The notes below the pieces were generated by a model, which did not search any database, was not told the DNA's origin, and saw only the letters and a list, made by a program, of their open reading frames with translations. Shown here in pieces: positions 26,424-34,563 of a DNA stretch of 64,000 bases (position 1 is its first letter; each line of letters begins with the position of its first letter). Both the position numbers and the translations under genes were made by a program. Source of the stretch: Singulisphaera sp045290345. Its GTDB lineage: Bacteria > Planctomycetota > Planctomycetia > Isosphaerales > Isosphaeraceae. The stretch covers positions 7,874,001-7,938,000 of the forward strand of contig NZ_CP155447.1 of NCBI RefSeq assembly GCF_045290345.1. The letters are read 5' to 3'.

Positions 26424-28413
26424 CACCATCCGAACGCAATCGATAAACTGCGGGCAACCCTTGTCATTCCGTTCAGGTCCTCAACCCGCCCCTACTCACC
26501 TCGCCTCGCCGTCGATCCTAGACCGGCGGTATCGGCAAGATCATCTTTGGCCTCTCATCAGGAGGTTCATCGATGCGCGGAATTCCCGCAACCCTCGACC
26601 TGCGGGTGGGCTATCCACTCCGCATTCGTCCCGCGCCATGACGGCCCCCGCCGGCTCGAGCAGGCCATCCGGATCCTGCTCGGCGCCGGGCCGGAGGCCG
26701 CCGGCATTCCGTCAACCACTGTGGGGGATATTAATCATGAGAGCTGCCGTTTATGCCAGGGTCTCGACCGCGAAGCAGGGGCGTGACCAGACGATCCTTA
26801 GCCAACTCGATGCCCTTCGCGCCTGGGCCCAGGCCAATAGCCATGATCTCAAAGAAGATCACGTTTTTATTGATGAAGGATATTCGGGATCACGCCTCGA
26901 CCGCCCGGCCCTCGACCGACTCCGTGACGCCGCCCGCGAGGGCGAGTTCGATGTCGTCGCTGTCTTCAGTCCGGATCGGCTCGCTCGCCGATACGCCTAC
27001 CAGATCCTCCTGCTCGAGGAATTCCGCCGTGCCGCCTGCGAAGTCGAATTCGTCCACCGGCCAATCTCAGACGACCCGCACGACCAGCTCCTGCTCCAAA
27101 TCCAGGCGCCATCGCCGAGTATGAGCGGGCGGTCCTCGCCGAGCGGTTCCGCCGTGGGAAGATCCAGAAGGCCAGGACGGTCACTGGATCGCCGGGAAGG
27201 CCCCTACGGCTACCGCTACGTCCCGGCCCGCGACGGCGTCCCGCGCACCTCGAGGTCGAGGAGGCGGAGGCCGATGTGGTGCGAATCCTCTACCGATGGC
27301 TTATCGACGAGAGGATGACCGTCCGACAGATCCTCAAGAGGCTCGCCGAAGTGCCCTGGCGTCCGCGGTGCGGCCGCCGGCTCTGGTCGCCCAGCGTCGT
27401 GCATCGGGTCCTGTCCGACCCGGTCTACATCGGCGAAGGCTACCTCAATCGGCATGTGTACGTCGTGCCGCGCAAGCCACGGTCGAAGGGGACCAGGGCG
27501 GGCACGGCCACCTGCCGGCGCCCGAGGCCGCGAGAGGAATGGATCCCGATCCGTGCCCCAGCTTTGATCGATACCTCTACGCATCAAGATGCGAAGGAGC
27601 AGCTCGCGAGGAACTCGAGCCTGTCGTTCCGCAACAACACCCGCAACAGCTATTTGCTGAGGTGCCTGCTAACCTGCCGGACGTGCGGCCTGGCCATGTT
27701 CGGCATCACCACATACGGGGGGGCGGGGCAGGCCACGCACCGATACTATAAGTGCCACGGTAAGGACACCGTGGCCCGCGACCGGGCCTGCCGCTGTACC
27801 CAGACGCCGGCCAAGGTCGCCGAGCTTGACGCGGCCGTCTGGGACCATGTCAAGTCATTGCTGGAAGACCCCGGGATGCTGGCCGCTCAATTCGAGGGAT
27901 TTCTGGGAGCGTCACAGGCCCGGGAGGACGGCCAAAGCGAGGTCCGGCGTTGGGAGTTGCAACTGCAACGGCTCGACCGGGAGGAACAACGGCTGGTCGA
28001 CGCTTATCAAGCTGAGGTGATCGATCTGGCCGAGCTGAAGGCACGTCGCGAGAAAATTCAAGGGCATCGACATGTTCTTGCGACACAGCGTGACCAGGAA
28101 CAACGACTGCACGCCGAGCGGCAAGAGGCGAAGGCCGTCTGGGCAGACCTCAAGTCGTTCTGCCGACGAGTCTGCGACCGGCTCGACGAGGCGACCTTCA
28201 CAGAGCGGCAGGGGATCTTGCAGTTGCTGATCGACCGAGTCATAGTCGGGGAAGACTCGCTGGAGATCCGGCACGTGATTCCCCTGGGCCATTCCGGAGG
28301 GGAGGCATCACGCCTGGGCCCGGATGAACGGACGGGGCCGAGTCATGGTGAAGGGGATAGATCTGAAGTCACGTCGGAGGGCCGGCCGAATTGTCGATTG
28401 CGTTCGGATGGTG
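26424..28413 (+). mobile_element. 1,990-bp serine-recombinase element with 20-bp terminal inverted repeats
   Basis: The ends are perfect inverted repeats: CACCATCCGAACGCAATCGA at 26424-26443 and its exact complement at 28394-28413. The insertion is flanked by TG on both sides (26422-26423 and 28414-28415), and removing one TG restores the IS66 reading frame. A circular form would join the ends around TG as an almost perfect palindrome, as expected for a serine-recombinase att site with a 2-base crossover core. The only gene inside is a large serine recombinase, now frameshifted. It is not an IS family that I recognise. Confidence 0.85.
26737..28393 (+). pseudogene. Large serine recombinase with four single-base deletions
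   Basis: ATG 26737 opens the resolvase catalytic domain: MRAAVYARVSTAKQGRDQT with the nucleophilic Ser, then IDEGYSGSRLDRPALDRL and FSPDRLARR. Homology continues through the recombinase domain (VVRILYRWLIDERMTVRQI, VLSDPVYIGEG), a zinc ribbon (CLLTCRTCGLAMFG, YYKCHG) and a long coiled coil to about 28300, but in another frame. Reading the expected protein requires one inserted base near 27107, 27178, 27202 and 27242, a net shift that exactly reconciles the two frames. The remainder is undamaged. No stop codon occurs before the right end of the element. Confidence 0.88.
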
Positions 28414-29389
28414 TGAGCCCAGCAGATTTGCCGCCAGGACGCCATGATCCAGTCATAGGCGCTGAATCGGTCGCTGGTGACGACCTGGCCGTCTTGACTG
28501 CCCAACAACGCCCGGGCGATCGCGCCACTGCGGTTCTTGGCGATCGTGAAGACCGTGGTCAGGCGAGTCACCGTCACCCACAACCAGACCTTGCGAAGTT
28601 GCTCACGCCACGACGTCTCGTCGATGTTCGCCACCTCGGCCTGATGGACCGACAGCGCCAGTTCGTTGTAGGGAGCCTCCAGAGCCGCGGCCGACTGCCG
28701 TTCCAGCTTGGCGATCATCCCGGTGGAGATCGACAGGGTAAACAGATCGGAACTGACCTGCTGGATCTGCCGTTTGCTGAGACGATAGGCCCCGGCGAGC
28801 ATGGCCAGGACGGCTTGAAGGTAAGGGCCGAAACAACCGCTCGGGACACCGGGGGGCCAGGCGCCGCAGGTCGTCTCACCGCATCCGGGACAGGTGAGAC
28901 GATGAAGTCGATATTCATCGACGAGGGGCTCGATCTTGGGCAATTCGGCCACCTGATGGATCAACGGCTCGGGGTCGTCGCCCCGAAGCCCCTGACCGCA
29001 TCGGCGACACGCCTCCGGCTTGCAGTGGATGGTCTGGCGCAACTTCTCAGGCGGCACCAAGGCACGGTGGGATTTGCGATGTCCCGGTTGCCCACCGCGC
29101 TTCTTGCCGCTGGCCGGAGCGGGCGGCCGCCGCTTCAGGCCGATCGGATCAGACGAAGGTGGCTTGGACGAGTTGGTGGAGTTGAGCTTGAGCCGTGCTT
29201 CGAGATCGCTGACCCGCGCTTCCAGGTCGGCGTGCCGCTGCTGCATCGCCACAAAGACAGCAGCGATGGCGGCCTGAGCGTCGGGCGGCACCGTACTCCA
29301 GAGGTCGTCAGGGATGGGCAGCGGATTCGTCATAACGCAGATATAGTGCCGTCATCGGCAACTTTCAATACCGGACTGTGAACGGCTAC

Positions 29390-29397
29390 TGACACAG
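29390..29397. repeat. IS66 target-site duplication, right copy
   Basis: Exact TGACACAG matching 25852-25859. It lies 24 bp upstream of the Imm7 start codon. Confidence 0.9.
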
Positions 29398-29421
29398 AGA
29401 GAACCGGGGAGAGAGAGCCAG

Positions 29422-29823
29422 ATGTTCGAGTATCATGGATGGGCGGTTGTCCACCAGGACCCTTATGAGGACGATAACGCTCGGCTACAGCAAATCGTCG
29501 AGGAATTGCGCAAGGTGATCACAGAATATGGGGACGGCTCGGGTGTAACGGATGTGCGATGGATCAATGGCCACTGCATGGTCTGGTTCGCCGGATGCCC
29601 TAATCATCGACATGATTGTGTCTTCGGCTTGTTCGCTTGGCTTGCGGGCCACGCCCCAGGCTCTTACGGACTGCTCTATATCAGAGATGATGAGAGTCCT
29701 GATTATAACAACGCTTTTGAGGTGTGGTGCCTGCGCCGAGGTCGTGTCGAAGTTAGGCTCGATCCATTTTTGTCCCCCTGCATTCCGGTTCTTGAAGACG
29801 AGCATGATCCCTTGAAAGCTTAA
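29422..29823 (+). CDS. Imm7-family immunity protein (orphan)
   Basis: 133 residues. It begins MFEYHGWAVVHQDP and carries HAPGSYGLLYIRDDES and LDPFLSPCIPVLED, the pattern of Imm7 immunity proteins that neutralise toxins of polymorphic toxin systems. A purine-rich ribosome site (GAGAGAGAG) precedes ATG 29422. No toxin gene is adjacent: the region upstream was invaded by the IS66 element 24 bp before the start. It may be a stand-alone defence gene against neighbours' toxins or the remnant of a toxin-immunity pair. Confidence 0.82.
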   Translation: MFEYHGWAVVHQDPYEDDNARLQQIVEELRKVITEYGDGSGVTDVRWINGHCMVWFAGCPNHRHDCVFGLFAWLAGHAPGSYGLLYIRDDESPDYNNAFEVWCLRRGRVEVRLDPFLSPCIPVLEDEHDPLKA

Positions 29824-30193
29824 TAGACATATATCATTTATCAAAATGATTCAGTTTGTTCGTTCACTACGTCACTACCGATTCTCTCCTTGCCTTCCGC
29901 AGACAGACATCTCACTCAACGAGCCTCGCACTCGATTCCGGGCGATCTTTACGCAGGTCAGCGAGGAGTCGCACTGACGAACTGTCTGCCGCCCGCTCCC
30001 GCCACCGGATCGCCCGATGATGACCAAGCCGACGACGATGCAGGTCAAAGCCTCGAACACGATGAAGCCCATCGGCGAGGCCCAGATGCCAGACGCTATG
30101 ACCGCTCTTTACCAGCAGGAGAACGATCTCCTGCCGCCCCGAGAGGACGAAATCGAGAAGGGCAAGGAGCGTCACGCCACCACGAAAACGGCG
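29824..30193. other. Degenerate region before the integrase remnant
   Basis: About 370 bases. A minus-strand frame (29875-30072) would encode a hydrophobic segment FEALTCIVVGLVIIG, but the context looks decayed and I do not call it a gene. Confidence 0.35.
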
Positions 30194-30307
30194 GCACTCC
30201 AGAACGCCCAGACCATCGCCAACCACGAAAGTCCCAAGGCCACCAAGCTTTACGACCGCGCCAGCGATCAGATCACGCTCGACGAGGTGGAGCGGACCGT
30301 GATTTAG
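30194..30307 (+). pseudogene. 3' remnant of a phage-type tyrosine recombinase
   Basis: The last 37 codons read ALQNAQTIANHESPKATKLY, then DRASDQITLDEVERTVI and a stop. This matches the C-terminal end of XerD-like phage integrases (His of the HxLR/HES region, Tyr of KLYDR). The rest of the integrase is missing: the sequence upstream in this frame is unrelated. It marks past integration of a mobile element. Confidence 0.75.
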
Positions 30308-30910
30308 AAATAAATCTAGCTGATCACCGCCTTCGGTTCCGAAAGTAGCTGATCACCGAACCAACGGAAAAGCCGATAAGCATAAATGTGGAAATGTAGA
30401 AACATCGTAAAATAGATAATATGGTTTGCAGATAATTTGGGTGGGAAGTAGCAAGACTGCGAGGAGGCCAATCACTGGGCCGAGGAAAGCCGGAGTAATG
30501 CTTTTCTACCAAGTATCCCACCCTTGGGCTGAAATACGCCAGTTTCTCACTTCCAGATTCGCTGGCAAGGAGCAAGTTGCCAGTCGCTTCAATGGGGAAG
30601 TTTAGTACGTTTGGGTGGCATGCTTGTTTAGTTTCATGAGATTATGAGTTGTTCACGAGTCATGCCTTGCTCATTTTAGGCATTTTAGGTGCCTGGCCAT
30701 CCTCGGCCCAGTTGCTACCCGATCACTGATTCCAACTCGGCATTCCGCCCCAGTTGATCGCCCTCGACGGCCCCGAATCGCCTGGATCGGGCAATTTGGA
30801 TGACCAACCCGCTCCGCAAGGGTAATAATATCACCGTTGGATCGGAAGCCGTGGGCATACCGAACCCGCAGGTGGCAAGGGATTACGGATCGGTGGGGTT
30901 CGAGGAAATC
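30308..30910. other. AT-richer intergenic region
   Basis: About 600 bases between the integrase remnant and the transglutaminase-like gene. It holds repeat copy 1. A minus-strand frame (30324-30575) encodes 83 residues with a possible hydrophobic C-terminal helix but has no supporting homology. The rest shows nothing recognisable. Confidence 0.35.
30564..30700 (+). repeat. ~135-bp dispersed repeat, copy 1
   Basis: First of three same-orientation copies. It begins GGAGCAAGTTGCCAG and ends CATTTTAGGTGCCTGGCCAT. Internal landmarks are AATGGGGAAGTTTAG and TTTGGGTGGCATG. Nested complementary arms (GAGCAAG/CTTGCTC; GCCAGxCxC against GTGCCTGGC) allow folding into a long stem. It lies about 210 bp upstream of the transglutaminase-like gene. 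Confidence 0.75.
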
Positions 30911-31975
30911 ATGAATACAAGACGACTTTATCTCGCACTGATGGCGACATTATACCTATGTCTGCCGGGGCGTACTGACGAGCCGCAACCCGGAAAACCG
31001 ATCCCCGAGCCAAGATTCGACCGCATCGATTACGAACGGCCACAGGACTACCTCGACCTGCACGAGTCGCTCGGCAACCCTGAGCACATTCGCACCCTCG
31101 CGGCCTCGCTGAGGGCCGACTCCTCGGATCGGACACTGCTCGCCATCGGCCGATGGATGAACTCGAACCTGACCTGCGACAATCGGGCGGCCTATGCCTG
31201 GAGGGACTTCGATAGGGTCCTGGACACCAAGGTTTACGGCGGCTGCGCCGACCACGCCCTGGTCTTCGGGGCGCTTTCCCGTGCTTGCGGCATCCCGACC
31301 GTGTGGGTCAAGACGATGGACGCCGACTGGATCAGGGAGTTTCGCGAAGAGGGAGCATTCACCAGTTGGCGGGGCCACGTCTTCCTGGAGGTCCATCTCG
31401 GCGGTCGGTGGCGGCTGCTGGACGCCTCGGGGATGCGACTCTACGACGACTACGACCCGGCCATGCGGATCTTGCCGGGAAGCCGCTATGCTTACGATAA
31501 GGGGGGCGACCCCAAAGTAATGATCCTCTCGACCGACTGGGAGCGATGGAAGCGGCAGACGGCCGCCTACTTCGCCCGCTTCGATCTGAGCAAACTCCCT
31601 GTGGGAGAGGGACGCACCCTGGGAATGGTCTACGTGGTGGCCAACAGCCCCCTCTATCAGGCGGTCGGGCGGCGGATGCAGGCCTTCGGATACCAGTCCC
31701 TTTCCTTCAATACCGACTTCGAGCGCCACCTTGCCATGGCAAGGGGTGGTGACCTGATCATCACCTGCGTTGGGGACCGCCCCACGCTCCCCGAGTTGTA
31801 CCACGCCCGGTACCTTCCCCCGACGAACGAGATTCGTGCAAAGCGGAAGACGGAGCCGAAGGGCGTGATCCGCAAACGACTGGACGACGGCACAAGGGTC
31901 ATGTTGGTCTACGGTGAGGATGTTAACGAGGTCCTTGAGGTCGTCGAGGGACTCCAACTCGAATCCAGGCAATGA
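30911..31975 (+). CDS. Exported transglutaminase-like protein with unknown C-terminal domain
   Basis: The start is ATG 30911 (MNTRRLYLALMATLYLCLPG, signal peptide) with GAGGAA 6 bases upstream. A transglutaminase-like catalytic triad is visible: Cys112 in YGGCADHALVFGAL, His156 in WRGHVFLEV, Asp171 in RLLDASGM. Activity could be protease or amidase rather than cross-linking. The C-terminal ~140 residues (MVYVVANSPLYQAVGRRMQA, GDLIITCVGDRPTLPELYH) form a separate alpha/beta domain that I do not recognise. The gene sits alone between two copies of the dispersed repeat. Confidence 0.8.
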   Translation: MNTRRLYLALMATLYLCLPGRTDEPQPGKPIPEPRFDRIDYERPQDYLDLHESLGNPEHIRTLAASLRADSSDRTLLAIGRWMNSNLTCDNRAAYAWRDFDRVLDTKVYGGCADHALVFGALSRACGIPTVWVKTMDADWIREFREEGAFTSWRGHVFLEVHLGGRWRLLDASGMRLYDDYDPAMRILPGSRYAYDKGGDPKVMILSTDWERWKRQTAAYFARFDLSKLPVGEGRTLGMVYVVANSPLYQAVGRRMQAFGYQSLSFNTDFERHLAMARGGDLIITCVGDRPTLPELYHARYLPPTNEIRAKRKTEPKGVIRKRLDDGTRVMLVYGEDVNEVLEVVEGLQLESRQ

Positions 31976-32201
31976 GCCGCCGAAGCGATGTGCTGCCGAT
32001 CAGGAACCACCTTTGCTCCGAACTGCCATGATGTCCCAGTGTCCGAGGCTTAGCATGGGCCCATCGTGCGAGGTACTGCTCCAGGCCGACGGGCCATCGG
32101 CGCCCAATAGGGTCGATGCCCTCTTTGATTCCGACAACGACCGGATCGAGCGAACGGGCTAGTCGGACACTCCCGTTTACCAGCCGAGCAAACCGAGGCA
32201 A

Positions 32202-32335
32202 TGAGCAAGTCGCCAGGCACTTCAATGGGAAAGTTTAGGGCGTTTGGGTGGTATGTCTGTTTGGTCGCCCGCCCCGATGAATTATTCAAGAGTCCTGCCT
32301 TGCCCATTTTAGGCATTTTAGGTGCCTGGCCATCA
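32202..32335 (+). repeat. ~135-bp dispersed repeat, copy 2
   Basis: Best preserved copy: starts GAGCAAGTCGCCAGGCACTT and ends TTTTAGGTGCCTGGCCATC, so the ends contain the inverted pair GCCAGGCAC/GTGCCTGGC. It shares with copy 1 the block TGCCTTGCxCATTTTAGGCA. It separates the transglutaminase-like gene from the AT-rich exported gene. Confidence 0.78.
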
Positions 32336-32408
32336 TCGGCGCCGATAACCATCCAGAAGCCATCAGTCAATGATTGAACTCATGTTGCAGATAAAGGTGG
32401 TGCGAATT

Positions 32409-33239
32409 ATGGATTTGCGTATAATTGCATTTTGTATTGCAACTGTTGGTTGTGTTTTGATCACAGGTGTGTCTGTCCCCGCGCAAGCGATTAGCGAAGA
32501 TAGTCGCTCCAACGGCGGTCGATGGTCTTCTGGTCTCTATTCGACAAGAGATTTTTTGGAACGCAATGGTCCTCACGTTCTACTCGATTTGCCGATGATT
32601 CGGAAGGAGTTGCGGATTACGGCGGCTCAATCCTCTGAACTAGAGGCAATGCAAACAAAAGTTCGTGGCTTTGAAAACGCACCATCGGAAATATCGCTAA
32701 AAGATACGAATGGATTTGACGTTAATAATGCCGTTAAAGCTAAAATACTAATGCACTATAACCAAAAGCAAATAATACTAAGTCTTGGCACTTCCCAGAT
32801 ACTTGGACCTGCTCAGAATCGACGGTTGAAGGAAATTTGCCTCCAATTGGAGGGAGTTTTGGCCGTCGCACGTCCCGAGATCCAAGAAGCCTTAAATATG
32901 GACCAATCGCAAAAGTTGAATGTGGAGGAGATCAAGCGCAAATACGACCAATCCAAGATTACGATTTACAGGAAGAATACCGCGATCATTAGAAAGCAGC
33001 GTGTCCCGACCTCGAAAGCTGAGGCAGATAAGCTACAGACAAGCAAACAGCAACGCGAGGCTCGGAATAAGGAGTTTGACAGGCACAAGGCAGAATTTGA
33101 TTCGATGAGAGAGCGTACGGAGGCTCAAATCAAACGTTGGCTCACCCGGCGGCAGGAGGAGAAATTTAAGAAGCTTTGTGGTGCTCCATTTGAGGAACTG
33201 GAAAAGATGAGTGTCCCGGGGTTGGATTGGAAGCGATAA
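32409..33239 (+). CDS. AT-rich exported helical protein
   Basis: 276 residues from ATG 32409 (MDLRIIAFCIATVGCVLITG, signal peptide). The segment HVLLDLPMIRKELRITAAQS resembles the start of a group of planctomycete exported proteins with a KELxLTxxQ motif (loosely like LTXXQ/CpxP-type periplasmic helices). The rest is a long, highly charged helical region with many Lys and Glu. GC content is clearly below the neighbours (runs such as TGTTGGTTGTGTTTTGATCA), which suggests transfer. Bounded by repeat copies 2 and 3. Confidence 0.7.
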   Translation: MDLRIIAFCIATVGCVLITGVSVPAQAISEDSRSNGGRWSSGLYSTRDFLERNGPHVLLDLPMIRKELRITAAQSSELEAMQTKVRGFENAPSEISLKDTNGFDVNNAVKAKILMHYNQKQIILSLGTSQILGPAQNRRLKEICLQLEGVLAVARPEIQEALNMDQSQKLNVEEIKRKYDQSKITIYRKNTAIIRKQRVPTSKAEADKLQTSKQQREARNKEFDRHKAEFDSMRERTEAQIKRWLTRRQEEKFKKLCGAPFEELEKMSVPGLDWKR

Positions 33240-33929
33240 GAACTTTGGCGTCAGAAGCAAGAATCAAAGAAGAAAGAATCATGAGACTTTAGTCGACTTT
33301 AGTTGCTTTGGCCGGAAGCAAATGGAGTTGGCTATTAGCGATTTAATTAGTAAAGATGTCGATAAACGCTGTTGGCGAAGCATGGCCACGTTGTTGCAGG
33401 GTCCGATACGCGCCCATCAACACCGCTTGAGTATCGGCTCCACGATCGCTCCGATTGCCGAAGCTGTTCTTGCGGACCATCACCGCGGGGCGGCTCCCGA
33501 GTTCGGCGTGGTTGTTGCCGAACCAAGGAGCAAGCCGCCAGGCACTTCAGAGGGGAATTTCGGGATGTTTGGGGGGTATCCTTGTTTGGTCGCCTGCTCC
33601 GATGCATTCTCCAGGAATCCTGCCTTGCGAATTATAAACGTTTTATGGGCATGATTATCTAAGTATAAATCTAATCGTAGGCCCTGATGCGATGATGCAA
33701 CAGGTGGCAGATCTCTGTCGTGTTGGCCTTGAGCCTTTCCCGGCGGAGCGGGGCCAGGATTCTTCACGGCCTGCCATGCCTGAGCCAGGCGCTGCCCGGT
33801 CTCCCTTCGCTCCGTCGCCGGGGAAGACGTACCTCACGCTCAGGTCAGGGAAGCAGCCGGGACCGATCAAGCGGAGGCGTGGGAGGCTGCAGGAAGCAGC
33901 CACCGCCAAGCGATTTGAATTTGTGAGCC
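33240..33929. other. Intergenic region with repeat copy 3
   Basis: About 690 bases between the AT-rich gene and the lipoprotein gene. Besides the repeat, a minus-strand frame (33655-33909) is open but shows no domain that I can name. The sequence changes from AT-rich to GC-rich near 33690. Confidence 0.4.
33526..33650 (+). repeat. ~125-bp dispersed repeat, copy 3 (decayed 3' end)
   Basis: Starts GGAGCAAGCCGCCAGGCACT and shares GTTTGGxxGGTATxCxTGTT and TTGGTCGCCxGCxCCGATG with copy 2. The 3' end has diverged: TTATAAACGTTTTATGGGCA in place of CATTTTAGGTGCCTGGCC. Confidence 0.7.
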
Positions 33930-34313
33930 TCAGTAGTTCGTGGTGCTGTCGTACTGGTTCTCGTCTTTAGTGAGGTCCCAGTACAGGAGAGACCCAAACG
34001 CGGCAGCAGCTACAGTGCACACTGCAGCGAGGCCGGCGAAGCGGGCAACCTCCTTGGTTCCTTCTCCGGTGGCGTAGGCCCCTCGTCGTAACGTCCTCCT
34101 GACTTTCGACCTTTTCCACGTCCAGCGGCGAGCCTTCGACGTCGAGTCAACTCGCTTTTGCGTTCTCTGTAGAGCCTGTTCCGGGGCGGTCAGTGTCGCG
34201 GAGACAGGAATCTCGGAACTGAGCTTTCGGTGGGCAACCTGCGGGCTGGTACAGCCTGCGAGTTGGGGAATGTATCCAGCAAGGATCATGTATGTGATGA
34301 AGTTGCGGACCAT
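33930..34313 (-). CDS. Small putative lipoprotein with a C-terminal membrane helix
   Basis: 127 residues from ATG 34313 (MVRNFITYMILAGYIPQLAG followed by Cys, a lipobox-like LAGC). A basic middle segment (RRWTWKRSKVRRTLRRGAY) precedes a hydrophobic helix (FAGLAAVCTVAAAAFGSLLY). The gene is not recognised. The basic stretch beside a membrane helix suggests membrane or nucleic-acid association, but that is inference. Confidence 0.5.
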   Translation of the reverse strand: MVRNFITYMILAGYIPQLAGCTSPQVAHRKLSSEIPVSATLTAPEQALQRTQKRVDSTSKARRWTWKRSKVRRTLRRGAYATGEGTKEVARFAGLAAVCTVAAAAFGSLLYWDLTKDENQYDSTTNY

Positions 34314-34563
34314 CGGCTGTCGGTTCGACGGGCTTAGAAATGGCATAGCTATGCCCCAGCGAAAGGGGAGATTCGACCGACACACTTACCGGGGGGAGTG
34401 GGCGAAGAGATGCAGCGGGAACGTATCCGAGGATCGGGAAACCGTCAATATCATTAAGTCATGATCGTCAATGCTGATGTGGGCTTTGCACCTGACCGTT
34501 CTGGGGCTTCGCTCCGGCGTTAGACCAGTCTGGTACTCTATCCGGGCCCGGCGACCGGTTACG

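Larger units (their letters stand above)
25890..29333 (-). pseudogene. IS66 transposase split by the nested element
   Basis: The N-terminal part is encoded from ATG 29333 down to 28414 and the C-terminal part from 26421 to 25890; together they give a 483-residue IS66 transposase. The N-part has the coiled-coil leader (RHADLEARVSDLEARLKLNS), SSKPPSSDP, the zinc-finger region (CRRCGQGL, LTCPGCGETTCG) and the DDE start VANIDETSWRE. The C-part holds GVEPTNNVAERSLRHAVIWR and the terminal FLTSCF-like segment (YLTSCFEA). The insertion falls in the codon for His within CWAH-LRRDF and disrupts the catalytic domain. Confidence 0.93.
25860..29389 (-). mobile_element. IS66-family element carrying a nested insertion
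   Basis: The ends are imperfect inverted repeats beginning GTAGCCGTTCA (left GTAGCCGTTCATAGGACG; right end on the other strand GTAGCCGTTCACAGTCCG), bounded by the 8-bp duplication TGACACAG. Removing the internal element (26424-28413) and its 2-bp duplication leaves an IS66 of about 1.54 kb with a single transposase gene and no tnpA/tnpB. The intact flanking duplication says the IS66 insertion is recent and was not followed by rearrangement. Confidence 0.9.

Noticed and set aside
27637..27655. AAC-rich stretch considered as a DGR template repeat
   Set aside because: It encodes RNNTRNS inside the serine recombinase zinc-ribbon region and does not match the flanks of the variable region at 1384-1500.
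28416..29381. Plus-strand open frame continuing from the serine recombinase
   Set aside because: Beyond 28413 it reads antisense through the IS66 transposase; it is run-on past the end of the element, not protein homology.
30017..30193. N-terminal part of the frame that ends in the integrase tail
   Set aside because: The sequence is unrelated to integrases and low in coding signal; only the last 37 codons are supported.
30324..30575. 83-codon minus-strand frame with a hydrophobic end
   Set aside because: No ribosome site, no homology that I can recognise, and it partly overlaps the dispersed repeat.
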